Notes under the pieces: generated by a model | The model's database searches: none | What the model was told of the DNA's origin: nothing | What the model saw: the letters and a program-made list of their open reading frames with translations, nothing else | Source of the DNA: Marixanthomonas spongiae | GTDB lineage: Bacteria; Bacteroidota; Bacteroidia; Flavobacteriales; Flavobacteriaceae | Assembly: GCF_003095375.1 (NCBI RefSeq) | Contig: NZ_QEHR01000002.1 | Coordinates: 248,001-312,000, forward strand | Direction of reading: 5' to 3' | DNA: 64,000 bases | Part shown: in pieces, positions 53,167-62,095 of the stretch | Layout: each line of letters opens with the position of its first letter | Position numbering within the stretch: position 1 is the first letter of the stretch | Program-made: the position numbers and the translations under genes

Positions 53167-55008
53167 CTATAAATCACGGATGATTTGTTCAAAATTTTGG
53201 TCTTCTTTGTCAAGTTTCATTTTTTTCTTGATGCGGTACTTTTTTGAAATAACACTTTGATGACTGATACCCAATAAAGATGCAATTTCTTTATTGGTTA
53301 ATTGAAGTTTCAGTAAAGAACAGAAGGCAATGTCGTTTTCCGATAAATTGGGAAAGGTGTTGGAAAGCTTCTGGCCAAACTCGGGATGGACTTCCACAAA
53401 CTTTGTTTTAAAATGCTTCCAATAATTCTTACGGTTCAGAATCCCCATGATCTTAGCGGAAAGTTCGTTCGAGATTTCATCGGTCTTACTGGACTCCAAT
53501 AAGTTTACGATTTTATTTTGGGTGTCCGCTGCTTCTAGGGTGATGGCTACTAATTCGCGCTCCTTATCGCCTAGGTTTTCTTCTTTTTCGGCCAACAATG
53601 CGTGTTCTAAGTCTTGTTTTTCTTTTAATATGACATTGGACCTTTCTAAATTGGCCATAGACTCCCTATGCAGTGAAAGTTGTTTTCGATGGTATCTATA
53701 TATAACGACAAGAAGCCCTATTAATACAATAATAAACACCAAGCTGAGAATGGTCAGTTTTTTTTGTTTCTCACTGTTTTGTTGCAAAAGGGTGTTGTTT
53801 TCTTCCAAAACGATATTCTTCTCGCGCTGTATGTCGTTTTGGTAAGCGGCTTCCAATTGTTTTATTTTTACGGCATCTACCGCGTTTCTTATAGAGTCTT
53901 TTAGAAAGTCAACCCGGTCATAGACTTTGAGGGCCTGTGGGTAACGTTGTGTTTTCCTATAGGTTTCACGAGCGTAAAGGAGAAACTTCAGTTCATCTTG
54001 AGCGTTCATTTTATGCTTAAAGTCCTTTGTTTCTTCTTTTACTTGCCGTATTACCTCCAAGGCAGTGGTAAAATCCTCTGTGTTGTTCAATGCGTCTAGA
54101 TAGGCACTCGCAATTTCCAAAAAACGCGTAGAATCTACTTTTAACAGGTATTGGTAAGCTTCCCGTAACGCTTTTAGTCCAAGGGCCGGCCGGCCTGTGG
54201 CGTTATAAATCTTTCCCAGTTTCCCCATTGCCACATACTTGTACTCTCGGTTGTTAATCTGTTCAAAACCTTCTTTGGCCTCTTGCAAACGCTTTTCGGC
54301 TGCTTCGGGTTTTCCCAAGTGCATTAAACTTTCGGCATAAGCAAGCAACGTAAAGTAATAGGAAGCCTCTTTCTTTTTGGCAAAGGTGGGAAGTATTTGT
54401 TCGTATAAATCGACGGCAAAAACATATTCTTCATTATTGTAATACGCATTGGCCAATTTCTGTTGCAAGATATATAGCCTGGGATCCTCGGTCTCCTTAA
54501 AAATTTTGATGGCCTTTTTCAAGTACACAATAGCTTTTTCCTTTTTTTGCATGTAGCTATAGTTGGAGGCCATTTCGCCATAGACCAACCCCTTCCCATT
54601 TAAATCGTTTTCTTGACGATAGATTTGCATTGCGGTGTCTAAGCTGGCTAATGATTTTTCATAGTCACTCGTAATGCGATAGTTAATGGCAAGGTTCGAG
54701 TAAATACCGGCTTGCTGTAAAGGATAATCCTTGGTAAGCTCAATTGCCTTTTTGAAGTACTGCGTGGCCGAATCGTATTTGGCCAACTGATTGTACGTTA
54801 TGCCAAGGTTGCTATAGGTCTTGGCTACTGCCGTATCGTGACGTTGATTAGAATACTCCAGTAATTTTAATAAACTTATCTTGGCTGAATCAGGTTTTCT
54901 GAAAAGCATTTTACTGGCTTGTAGCTCCAATTTTTGCAACTCCGTTGTTTGAGAACTTACAGAACTACTGACCAAAAAAAATAAAATGAAGGCGTATAAG
55001 TAGGGCAT
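53167..55008 (-). CDS. TPR protein with membrane anchor and LuxR-type HTH
   Basis: 613 residues. Signal peptide (MPYLYAFILFFLVSSSVSSQ), about eight tetratricopeptide repeats (for example SNLGITYNQLAKYDSATQYF), one transmembrane segment (LTILSLVFIIVLIGLLVVIY, about 420), a coiled coil, and a C-terminal helix-turn-helix LQLTNKEIASLLGISHQSVI followed by basic KKYRIKKKMKL. TPRs in the periplasm, DNA-binding domain in the cytosol: a one-component membrane regulator typical of Bacteroidota. It could control the adjacent T9SS operon; the target is not shown by the sequence. Confidence 0.87.
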   Translation of the reverse strand: MPYLYAFILFFLVSSSVSSQTTELQKLELQASKMLFRKPDSAKISLLKLLEYSNQRHDTAVAKTYSNLGITYNQLAKYDSATQYFKKAIELTKDYPLQQAGIYSNLAINYRITSDYEKSLASLDTAMQIYRQENDLNGKGLVYGEMASNYSYMQKKEKAIVYLKKAIKIFKETEDPRLYILQQKLANAYYNNEEYVFAVDLYEQILPTFAKKKEASYYFTLLAYAESLMHLGKPEAAEKRLQEAKEGFEQINNREYKYVAMGKLGKIYNATGRPALGLKALREAYQYLLKVDSTRFLEIASAYLDALNNTEDFTTALEVIRQVKEETKDFKHKMNAQDELKFLLYARETYRKTQRYPQALKVYDRVDFLKDSIRNAVDAVKIKQLEAAYQNDIQREKNIVLEENNTLLQQNSEKQKKLTILSLVFIIVLIGLLVVIYRYHRKQLSLHRESMANLERSNVILKEKQDLEHALLAEKEENLGDKERELVAITLEAADTQNKIVNLLESSKTDEISNELSAKIMGILNRKNYWKHFKTKFVEVHPEFGQKLSNTFPNLSENDIAFCSLLKLQLTNKEIASLLGISHQSVISKKYRIKKKMKLDKEDQNFEQIIRDL

Positions 55009-55182
55009 AAATAATTAAAGGCTCAAAAGTATAAAAAATGAAATAATTTAACTATTAACCACGGGCGGTTTTTAAATATCGGAATCATTTAAAATGCAGT
55101 TGCTAATAAAAAGAAGAAGATAACCTAAAATAAAGCCAACCCTTTGCTCTCTATGCACAAACATTATAAAATTTTACAGAAA

Positions 55183-56064
55183 CTACTGCGGCTGCCTTAC
55201 GGCCTGCCAGCCTTTTTTTAATCCCAGAATCACGAGCAAAACCACAACTCCTACCACGAGGCCAACAACCAGCTCTCCAAGCACAAAGGGGAATCCTGCA
55301 ACCAAGTGGTGTACAAAATCGATGTTGTGCACAAAAATCCCTCCAGAAACAAGCAGCAACGCAATGGTTCCGATTACGCTCAGGCTTTTAATTACCTTTG
55401 GAAGGGCGGCTACCAAAAACTTTCCTACTTTATCTGAAAAGCTGTCATCTTGCTCGTTTAAATCGATCAACTTAAGGCCAAACTCGTCCATACGTACCAA
55501 CAAGGCAACAATACCGTAAACGCCTATGGTAGCAATCAAGGCAATGATGGAAACCACCAGTATTTGGTTGGTTAATGGTTCCTTCGTTACCGTGCCTAGG
55601 GCGATGATCACAATTTCGATGGAAAGAATAAAATCAGTCAGTATAGCCGATTTTATACGTTCTTTTTCCAAACTCATCCGTTCTGCTTCAGAAAGGTTTT
55701 GTGGGTGTTCATCTTTTTTTCCGTGGGCGTGGGGCACAATAAATTCATAGATTTTCTCTGCGCCCTCATACGCCAAATACAACCCGCCAAGCAGTAAGAT
55801 CACGGTAATGGCCACGGGTAAAAAGGCACTCAACAAAAAAGCAATGGGAAGGATAATGAGTTTGTTTAAAAACGAGCCCTTGGTAATGGCCCAAAGCACG
55901 GGCAGTTCCCTATCGGACATAAACCCCGAGGCTTTCTCGGCATTTACCGCCAGGTCGTCCCCCAAGATGCCGGCCGTTTTTTTTGCGGCCACTTTGCTCA
56001 TTACCGAAACATCGTCCATAAGGGTGGCAATGTCGTCGAGCAATGCAAAAAATCCTGAAGCCAT
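55183..56064 (-). CDS. DUF808 (YedI-like) membrane protein
   Basis: 293 residues. The N-terminal ASGFFALLDDIATLMDDVSVMSKVAAKKTAGILGDDLAVN is the DUF808 signature, followed by GSFLNKLIILPIAFLLSAF and about six to seven transmembrane segments. The family is widespread (E. coli YedI) with no known function. It stands alone on the minus strand. Confidence 0.92.
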   Translation of the reverse strand: MASGFFALLDDIATLMDDVSVMSKVAAKKTAGILGDDLAVNAEKASGFMSDRELPVLWAITKGSFLNKLIILPIAFLLSAFLPVAITVILLLGGLYLAYEGAEKIYEFIVPHAHGKKDEHPQNLSEAERMSLEKERIKSAILTDFILSIEIVIIALGTVTKEPLTNQILVVSIIALIATIGVYGIVALLVRMDEFGLKLIDLNEQDDSFSDKVGKFLVAALPKVIKSLSVIGTIALLLVSGGIFVHNIDFVHHLVAGFPFVLGELVVGLVVGVVVLLVILGLKKGWQAVRQPQ

Positions 56065-56449
56065 AAAGTGTTGTCGGTTTAATTAATGGTGTTTTTTAAG
56101 CCTCCCTATGCGACATTGGTCAATCACGAAGCAACGGGCAGCGGTTTCCTTTCGGAAAAATAAAACTTTCTTTCGGTAAGCCATTGAAATTTTTAAAAAA
56201 AATCACCGGCTTTATTGGAAATTGGCGATAAGATTACTTCGGAACGGTTACGAAACCATTTTATCCTCTCTTTTAAAAACTAAAAACAAGGGGTTACCTA
56301 TGTTTTTTACCGCAAAATTGAACCACCCTAAAAAAGTCTAGGCGTTCTTCTGAAATAAGCCTGCCTGTTTGTATCTATATAAAAAACCCCTTTCCAAAAG
56401 CAATGGAAAGGGGCGATAAAAGTTTATTTAAGTTATGTGAAAGAGAAGC
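56065..56449. other. Intergenic region between DUF808 and T9SS genes
   Basis: About 385 bases without a supported gene. The terminator of the downstream T9SS gene (56381-56413) is at the far end, and the DUF808 promoter should be at the near end. A segment near 56300-56330 resembles the end of an IS21-type element, too short to call. Confidence 0.5.
56381..56413 (-). terminator. Intrinsic terminator of the 433-aa T9SS gene
   Basis: CCCCTTTCCA (56387-56396) pairs with TGGAAAGGGG (56404-56413), with an A-run at 56381-56386 giving the T-tail on the minus strand. Confidence 0.85.
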
Positions 56450-57751
56450 TTATTGCTTCACTACCTTTAAGGTTTCAACTGTGTTGTTGCTGTTTACTTT
56501 TACCAAATAAACGCCACTTGATAAACTTGAAACGTTCACTTGGGTGTTGTTGTCGTTAAAATCAACATTGAAAACTTCTTGTCCGGTGATGGTGTAGATC
56601 GCCACCGAGTCGATGGTCTCTGTAGTGTTTAAGTGCAATACGTCGTTAACGGGGTTAGGATAAAAAGACACTGTGGATTGTGCCACATCGTTTGTGCCCA
56701 ATACCAAATCGTCAAGGTACGCTGCCCATCCTTCTACAAATGGTGGTGGACCGTTTACCCAACCCGATACGTATTTTCCGTCGGGCGATATAGCTATTGC
56801 AGTTCCCAAAAGGCCATCATCGGTATCGATGGTTACGCCATTGGCTTGCAACACGTCTTTTAAATATACAGGTTGTTCGCCAAAGGTGGGGTGGTAGATA
56901 ATGGCATCGCGAACTTGAAAGCCAACTTCAGCATAGCCTACGGCAACACCGTTTTCAGAGATACTTGTAAACGCAGCAGCATCGGCACCTTCGGGGAGGT
57001 CGTATTGTGTAAAAGTATCGGTAGCCAGATCGTAAATGAAGGGCTGTAGGTCAAAATCGCCTACCATGACATCGTTGTTGTTGATGTTGCCAATGGTGTT
57101 TATGCCAGTTACTGTTGGCAATTGGCCTTCAGGAATAAGGTGGTATTCACCGTCTAAGGTACGGTAAGCGGGAACCCGTAACGTACCACCGGTATCAGGA
57201 CGATCTACCCATCCTACCATAATTCCGTTGTCGTTCACAGCGTAAAAGGCACCTGCTTCGCCTTGAGGGTCAAAAACGCCCATGAGTTCTTCGGTTTCGG
57301 TATCGAACAAAAACCCGCCATAGTCGTTCCCTATGTTTGTTTGTCCAGTTATATACTTACTGTTGGGCGAAATGTCGTAAGGGGTGTTTTCGTCAAAGTT
57401 TTGTGGGTCTTGTTCGGGCAAAAAGCCTATAGGGTTCCACGTACCGTCTTTTCGGTATGCAGCTTGTAGAATGAAGTTGGTCTCATCATACATCATGGTG
57501 CCGGCAATATCTTCATTATTGTTTGTAGCGGCCAAGGTAAAGGCTTCTTCTTCAGAAGGCGTTAATTGGTTGGAGCCAAAATCGTAATATTCAAAAACGG
57601 TAATGCCAAAACCGTTATCGTTTATATCGTTAAAGCGGGTTTCGGGTTGGGTAAGCACGTTAAGTTCTACTTGGGCTTGCAGTTGCGAAGCACCCATTAC
57701 TAAGCAGGCCATGACCATGCTTTTTACTAAAAAGGTAATTTTTTTCATCAT
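56450..57751 (-). CDS. T9SS-sorted HAF-repeat-like protein
   Basis: 433 residues with a signal peptide (MMKKITFLVKSMVMACLVMGASQLQAQ), a middle of repeated NDNGxxVGW/ENGVAVGYAEVG/SPDGKYVSGWV units reminiscent of the HAF or DUF3466 beta-propeller-like repeats, and a C-terminal T9SS type A sorting domain (STVSFYPNPVNDVLHLNTTE to VKQ, last ~75 residues). It should be secreted and anchored by T9SS. Either of two adjacent Met codons could be the start. It is monocistronic with its own terminator. Confidence 0.88.
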   Translation of the reverse strand: MMKKITFLVKSMVMACLVMGASQLQAQVELNVLTQPETRFNDINDNGFGITVFEYYDFGSNQLTPSEEEAFTLAATNNNEDIAGTMMYDETNFILQAAYRKDGTWNPIGFLPEQDPQNFDENTPYDISPNSKYITGQTNIGNDYGGFLFDTETEELMGVFDPQGEAGAFYAVNDNGIMVGWVDRPDTGGTLRVPAYRTLDGEYHLIPEGQLPTVTGINTIGNINNNDVMVGDFDLQPFIYDLATDTFTQYDLPEGADAAAFTSISENGVAVGYAEVGFQVRDAIIYHPTFGEQPVYLKDVLQANGVTIDTDDGLLGTAIAISPDGKYVSGWVNGPPPFVEGWAAYLDDLVLGTNDVAQSTVSFYPNPVNDVLHLNTTETIDSVAIYTITGQEVFNVDFNDNNTQVNVSSLSSGVYLVKVNSNNTVETLKVVKQ

Positions 57752-57910
57752 AAATTATTTAAATGTATTAGTGGTAATTATGAGGCCGAAAGTAGAAAAC
57801 CTTTTACTATAATAAAAGGACTTACCTTTTGAAATTCGTGAATTTTAAAAGCATAAAATATTTTTAAGTCACTAAAAATGAGATTATTACTGAGTTTTAG
57901 AATAAGATTG

Positions 57911-59041
57911 TTATTGTGTTAGGCTTTCCAGCTTTGCTTGTGCTTTTTTAAGCTTTTTATGATTTTTTAGAGTCAAAATTGTCAAAATAACAAATAGAGC
58001 GATAATTAATCCAAGTAATATCCATTGAACGGTTTGCAGTTTTAAAAGTGTTTTTTCAGTGTGCAACTGGTTTTCTTCTATGGTGTCTTTTATGGAATTA
58101 TTAATCGTTTTTTCTTCTTTAATATGTATCTGTTTTTGAACGTTTTTATATTTATCGAAGTAAATTTTATACAAGTCGTGGTTGTTCAACGCCAAATAAT
58201 TATCTGAAAAGTTTTTGTAAATACCTTGGTTTAAAATTAAATCGCCTACTTGTTGCGATGCTTTTTCGGCTTCTTCTAACGCTGTTATCGCTTGGTTATA
58301 GTTTCCTTCTACGGTATAAACCTCGCTTAACCCTTTTTTGGCAAAGGCATAGAGGCTATTGGCACCAATGGATTGTGCATACGCTATTGATTTTTTAAAA
58401 TTGACGCGTGCCGAATCTATTTGCGATATTTGTAAAAAACAATTGCCTTTGTTATAACACAAAGTGCTCAGGTTTGCGGTCATGGAGTTATCGGCGCTTA
58501 TTTTTTTAAAGTGAAATATGGCTTTGTTAAAATAATTTAAGGCTATTTGGCAACTCATTTGCTCCCTATAAATAAACCCCCTAATGGTATAGTTGAACCC
58601 TAAAAGAGACGGTAATTTTTCTGGATCTGTTATTTTTTTAGAACGCTGTAAGGCTTCATCCAAATAATCAATAGCTTTATCGTAAATGCCCAATTGTTGA
58701 TATTGCATTCCAATAGTGTTCAACACGTTTATACGGGTTTTCTCACTGCTTATCTTGTCTAAGTACTGGCGTGTTTTAAGGGCATATTCCAAAGATTTTG
58801 TGTTCTCCCTTTTAGAAAGGTATGCATTGCTAATCAACATCAATGCATAGGTTTTAGTTTTGGGTTTGGTTGCTTTGGTCAACACATCTTCCCCAATCCT
58901 GATGGCTGCCTCGGGATCTTCAAAGACTTTATTAGTAGTAACATCAACAAGGCTGTCTAAGTGTTTTTGTGCCAAACCGGCTGCACTGCATAAAGAGCAC
59001 AGCACGATTAGTATGGACGGAATAAGGCTTTTTGCTTTCAT
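57911..59041 (-). CDS. TPR protein with C-terminal membrane anchor, no HTH
   Basis: 376 residues. Signal peptide (SLIPSILIVLCSLCSAAGLAQ), about six TPRs (IGMQYQQLGIYDKAIDYLDEA and similar), and one transmembrane helix near the C-terminus (VQWILLGLIIALFVILTIL) with a short basic cytosolic tail. It resembles the sensor half of the protein encoded just upstream but lacks the DNA-binding domain. Its ATG overlaps the upstream stop (ATGA), so the pair is coupled. A role as partner or antagonist of the AraC-type protein is inference. Confidence 0.85.
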   Translation of the reverse strand: MKAKSLIPSILIVLCSLCSAAGLAQKHLDSLVDVTTNKVFEDPEAAIRIGEDVLTKATKPKTKTYALMLISNAYLSKRENTKSLEYALKTRQYLDKISSEKTRINVLNTIGMQYQQLGIYDKAIDYLDEALQRSKKITDPEKLPSLLGFNYTIRGFIYREQMSCQIALNYFNKAIFHFKKISADNSMTANLSTLCYNKGNCFLQISQIDSARVNFKKSIAYAQSIGANSLYAFAKKGLSEVYTVEGNYNQAITALEEAEKASQQVGDLILNQGIYKNFSDNYLALNNHDLYKIYFDKYKNVQKQIHIKEEKTINNSIKDTIEENQLHTEKTLLKLQTVQWILLGLIIALFVILTILTLKNHKKLKKAQAKLESLTQ

Positions 59042-60570
59042 GCCGTTTCTTTACTTTTTTTGAAAACCTCCATAAACTTAGTGGGTGAAACACCTGTCAC
59101 CGACTTAAAAACCGTTGTAAAGCTGCTATGTGAAGAAAAACCGCTTTCTTCGGCCAGATAGCTTATTTTGTAATTTAAATAAACCGGGTCGGTTCTTAAC
59201 TTTTCAATAATATAGTCTATTCGCAATTCGTTGATGTAACTGTTGAAGTTTTTTCCTTTATGACGATTGATTACTTCGGAAATGTATTTTGTGTTGGTCT
59301 CAAATTCTGAGGCCAACCAAGCGATGCTCATATCCTGATTGGTATATTTTTTTCCAGATTCAAAAGCATCCAGTTTTTTTAATAACAAACGTTCGGTTTC
59401 TTCAGGGACGATTGCACTTTTTTCAAGAACTATTTTTTCAAGCTTGTGTACTTTAACGGGTTCTTTTGGTAAAATATATTTGCTAATGGCTGCATATTGT
59501 TTTGTTTTCGAATTATAGAAATAATTTATAATAATGCCCGATGCCAATAGCAAAAGGAACAGTCCTAATAAACTATATATCCAAATTTTTGCTTCGTTTA
59601 TTTTTGCTTCAGAACGTTCTATTTGGCGCTCATTAATAAAATTATAAACCGAATTTACAGCCTTGTCTGTATCGGTTTCCATTTCGGTTGAAAGGATATT
59701 GGCTTGTTGTTTAAGGGCGTAAAAGTTTTGCGCGTCTTCCAGGGCCAGGTAATTCATGGCCAGCCCTTCCACACATTTGTTTTTAAAATAGGGGTTGGTT
59801 ATCTGTTCTGAAATGGTAAAAGCTTCTTTGAATACCTGTATCGATTTGCTATAATTTTTTTCAGAAAAATAAATATGCGCCAATTGCTGTAATGCCTTCA
59901 TTTCGGTATGATCCATTTGCTGAAGGGTTTCCAAGGTTTTCTTTAAATGAACTTTAGCAGAATCAAGACGGCCGGTTTTTTCAAAAACTTCAGATAAAAG
60001 AAGTGTGGTTCCAGTTGCGGAAAGCGTATCTTTTATTGTTACGAAATTTTGATGTGCCTGATATAAAAGCTTTGTTGCTTCAGAAGTGTTTCCAGTTATA
60101 GAATAGGTGTATGCCCGATCTTGTTTCAGTTTTCCCGATAGCCACATGGACAGCTTTTTATCGGTTACGTTATCTTCTAAAATATGTAATTCTTCTAGAT
60201 AGTTTGTCGCAACGGTTTCTAACCCCAACTCTCGTAAAAGTTTTATGGCAAAGAGGTTGGATTTCAGTTTTATTTCAATAGCATTGGAAGCATCCGCAAT
60301 CTTTTTTGCTTGGAGAGCATTTATTACCGCGTCATTATAATTTCCCCTTACATAATAGCTGGTAGCCAAAAGCAAGGTGGCTTGGGCAGTTATGGTAGGA
60401 TCTTTATCTTGGTTTATAATATATGTAGCTATTTTACCTGCTTCTTCGGGCTGGGAGTAGCGTTTGCTTTTGGCTTCCATCAAAAGATCGTCTATAGCTG
60501 TATGTTCTTGAGCGTAAAAGACCAAGGGCAATAGGAGTGAAACCAAACAAAAATAGAATACAAGTCGCAT
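59038..60570 (-). CDS. TPR protein with membrane anchor and AraC-type HTH
   Basis: 510 residues. Signal peptide (LVFYFCLVSLLLPLVFYAQ), TPRs (~25-310), transmembrane segment (IWIYSLLGLFLLLLASGIII, ~330), and a C-terminal AraC/XylS domain (residues ~400-510: FETNTKYISEVINRHKGKNF, then ISYLAEESGFSSHSSFTTVF). It has the same topology as other Bacteroidota TPR-anchored one-component regulators. First gene of a two-gene coupled unit with the HTH-less paralogue. Confidence 0.9.
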   Translation of the reverse strand: MRLVFYFCLVSLLLPLVFYAQEHTAIDDLLMEAKSKRYSQPEEAGKIATYIINQDKDPTITAQATLLLATSYYVRGNYNDAVINALQAKKIADASNAIEIKLKSNLFAIKLLRELGLETVATNYLEELHILEDNVTDKKLSMWLSGKLKQDRAYTYSITGNTSEATKLLYQAHQNFVTIKDTLSATGTTLLLSEVFEKTGRLDSAKVHLKKTLETLQQMDHTEMKALQQLAHIYFSEKNYSKSIQVFKEAFTISEQITNPYFKNKCVEGLAMNYLALEDAQNFYALKQQANILSTEMETDTDKAVNSVYNFINERQIERSEAKINEAKIWIYSLLGLFLLLLASGIIINYFYNSKTKQYAAISKYILPKEPVKVHKLEKIVLEKSAIVPEETERLLLKKLDAFESGKKYTNQDMSIAWLASEFETNTKYISEVINRHKGKNFNSYINELRIDYIIEKLRTDPVYLNYKISYLAEESGFSSHSSFTTVFKSVTGVSPTKFMEVFKKSKETA

Positions 60571-60722
60571 AACTTATTTAGATATCCAGCCTTGTTAAAG
60601 ACTTTTGCAAAGTTACTATTTTAATAAGCTGCCCCGTCTTTTTTTTGGTGTAGATAAGAAGGTTTTAAAGCAGAATATTTTTAACAATAAATTGAAACAA
60701 CCTATAAAACAATACTTCTCAA

Positions 60723-61198
60723 TTACTTTTTCCTTGTAAAAAAAGCAACGATGGCTGCAGTAACCACCCCGAAGCCCAATGCGCCAAAAGCTGATTGCCA
60801 CATATAATTGTTTATATTGAAATAGTCGTTGGCCTTGGTACGCGTCATTATATCGTTGGTGACCGAATATTCAATGACCGTGTTAAAATATTCTGGAGTA
60901 ATGTAGTTGTGGGTTATGTATTGACCAATGGGGGAAAGCAACGCCACAAAAAGCGATAAAATAATACCTGATACAAACCCTTGCAACCACGTCATTTTTT
61001 TCTGGTACGCCCTTCTTCTTTTTTCCCGTATGGCCAATAGATAAATAAAACGGCAAAAGGAGCAAAGAGCATGGTCATCCACCAATGGTCTGCAATGTTT
61101 TCTCCGTGCCAGCCCAAGGTTTTTTCGAGCAGCATCCAACAAAGGAGGGTAACCATAAAAATGACAGCCCATTTGAGTTCGATATACAGTTTTTTCAT
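60723..61198 (-). pseudogene. DUF4199 membrane protein gene interrupted by a -1 frameshift
   Basis: Frame 1 (61198 down to 60992) encodes MKKLYIELKWAVIFMVTLLC... ending RTRKK-stop. Frame 2 continues with the second half of the same domain (MTWLQGFVSGIILSLFVALL to AAIVAFFTRKK, ATG at 60995, stop at 60723). Joining them by a -1 slip at the GGGAAAAAAG run (about 61016-61025) gives a normal DUF4199 protein of about 155 residues. The frame-1 stop overlaps the frame-2 ATG (ATGA). It may be a one-base deletion (6 A instead of 7), a sequencing error, or genuine slippage or coupled re-initiation. Confidence 0.75.
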
Positions 61199-61425
61199 CT
61201 TAGGTTTTTGAAGCAACCAAAGATACCCAAAAAAAGGAACCCCAAAACAATTTTTATTTCAAGGTTTCTGGCAAATTAAACTTCTTTAAAATTATACTTC
61301 CATCCTCCAATTTCCATCTTTCATTTTCCAACTCATCGGTAAGCGATCATTCGTCTTTATTCAATCAAAGAGAAGGCTTATTTGTTTTTTATGGATTTCG
61401 AATAAAATTTCCTATAGAAGATTTT

Positions 61426-61668
61426 TTAAATATTTCCTTTGTACAAATCCCAAATCGGGAAGCACATTTCATAATCGTTCCACATTAAATCGCCATGGAC
61501 TATTTTAAAATCCCTAAACCTTTTTATATCTAAAAATTTAGTGATCATGGGATTTGAAGAAGATTTCAAAAATGGTTCGAAGTCCACGGTTTTATTCACT
61601 CCGTCAGAAAATCGAAAAGCTATTTTATATCCATCTATGTACACTGCATTTTCTATAGAAATAACCAT
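61426..61668 (-). CDS. DUF2442 protein
   Basis: 80 residues: NAVYIDGYKIAFRFSDGVNKTVDF, FEPFLKSSSNPMITKFLD and HGDLMWNDYEMCFPIWDLY match the small DUF2442 family, which regularly pairs with DUF4160. The pair resembles a toxin-antitoxin module, though no toxicity is established to my knowledge. The start overlaps the DUF4160 stop by one base. AT-rich like other mobile small pairs. Confidence 0.88.
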   Translation of the reverse strand: MVISIENAVYIDGYKIAFRFSDGVNKTVDFEPFLKSSSNPMITKFLDIKRFRDFKIVHGDLMWNDYEMCFPIWDLYKGNI

Positions 61669-61973
61669 TATTTTATTTTTTTTGTGATTTTTTCAGATTT
61701 AACAGGTTTATTGTAAACAAAAAAATCGATCCATTTATTAACAATGTCGTCCCTATATTTTTCAACAAGGATCTTTAATTGTTTTTGATGTTTGTCGCTT
61801 AAAGGTTTTTTTCCTTTTACTTTACTTATTCGAATTTCAACAAATTTGCCATCCTCAAAAATAATTTCAGCTTTGCTCTCTAAATTTTGAAATTTTCCGT
61901 GAACGTGAATCGGTTCATGTTCATTGGAATAAAATAGGACAATCAGCCCGAAATATTCATATAGTTTTGGCAT
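61668..61973 (-). CDS. DUF4160 protein
   Basis: 101 residues from the ATG at 61973 (MPKLYEYFGLIVLFYSNEHEP), the typical DUF4160 start; a longer frame upstream adds 12 residues with no family support. The His-rich EHEPIHVHGKF and AEIIFEDGKF elements are diagnostic. It forms a coupled pair with DUF2442. Usually considered a candidate TA-like module; function unproven. Confidence 0.88.
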   Translation of the reverse strand: MPKLYEYFGLIVLFYSNEHEPIHVHGKFQNLESKAEIIFEDGKFVEIRISKVKGKKPLSDKHQKQLKILVEKYRDDIVNKWIDFFVYNKPVKSEKITKKIK

Positions 61974-62036
61974 ATTCAAAGATAAGGAAATTATAAAATT
62001 GTTCAACATCGATTATGGGTTTAGGATAAACCGAAT

Positions 62037-62071
62037 AAAAAAAGGTCCCGAAGTTACACCCTCGGGACCTT
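62037..62071 (-). terminator. Intrinsic terminator of secA
   Basis: AAGGTCCCGA (62042-62051) pairs with TCGGGACCTT (62062-62071). The A-run at 62037-62043 provides the T-tail on the minus strand. Confidence 0.87.
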
Positions 62072-62095
62072 ATTAAATAGTTATAATAAACATTC

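Noticed and set aside
56290-56345. IS21-type element end
   Set aside because: A short resemblance only; no inverted-repeat partner or istA/istB remnant in view.
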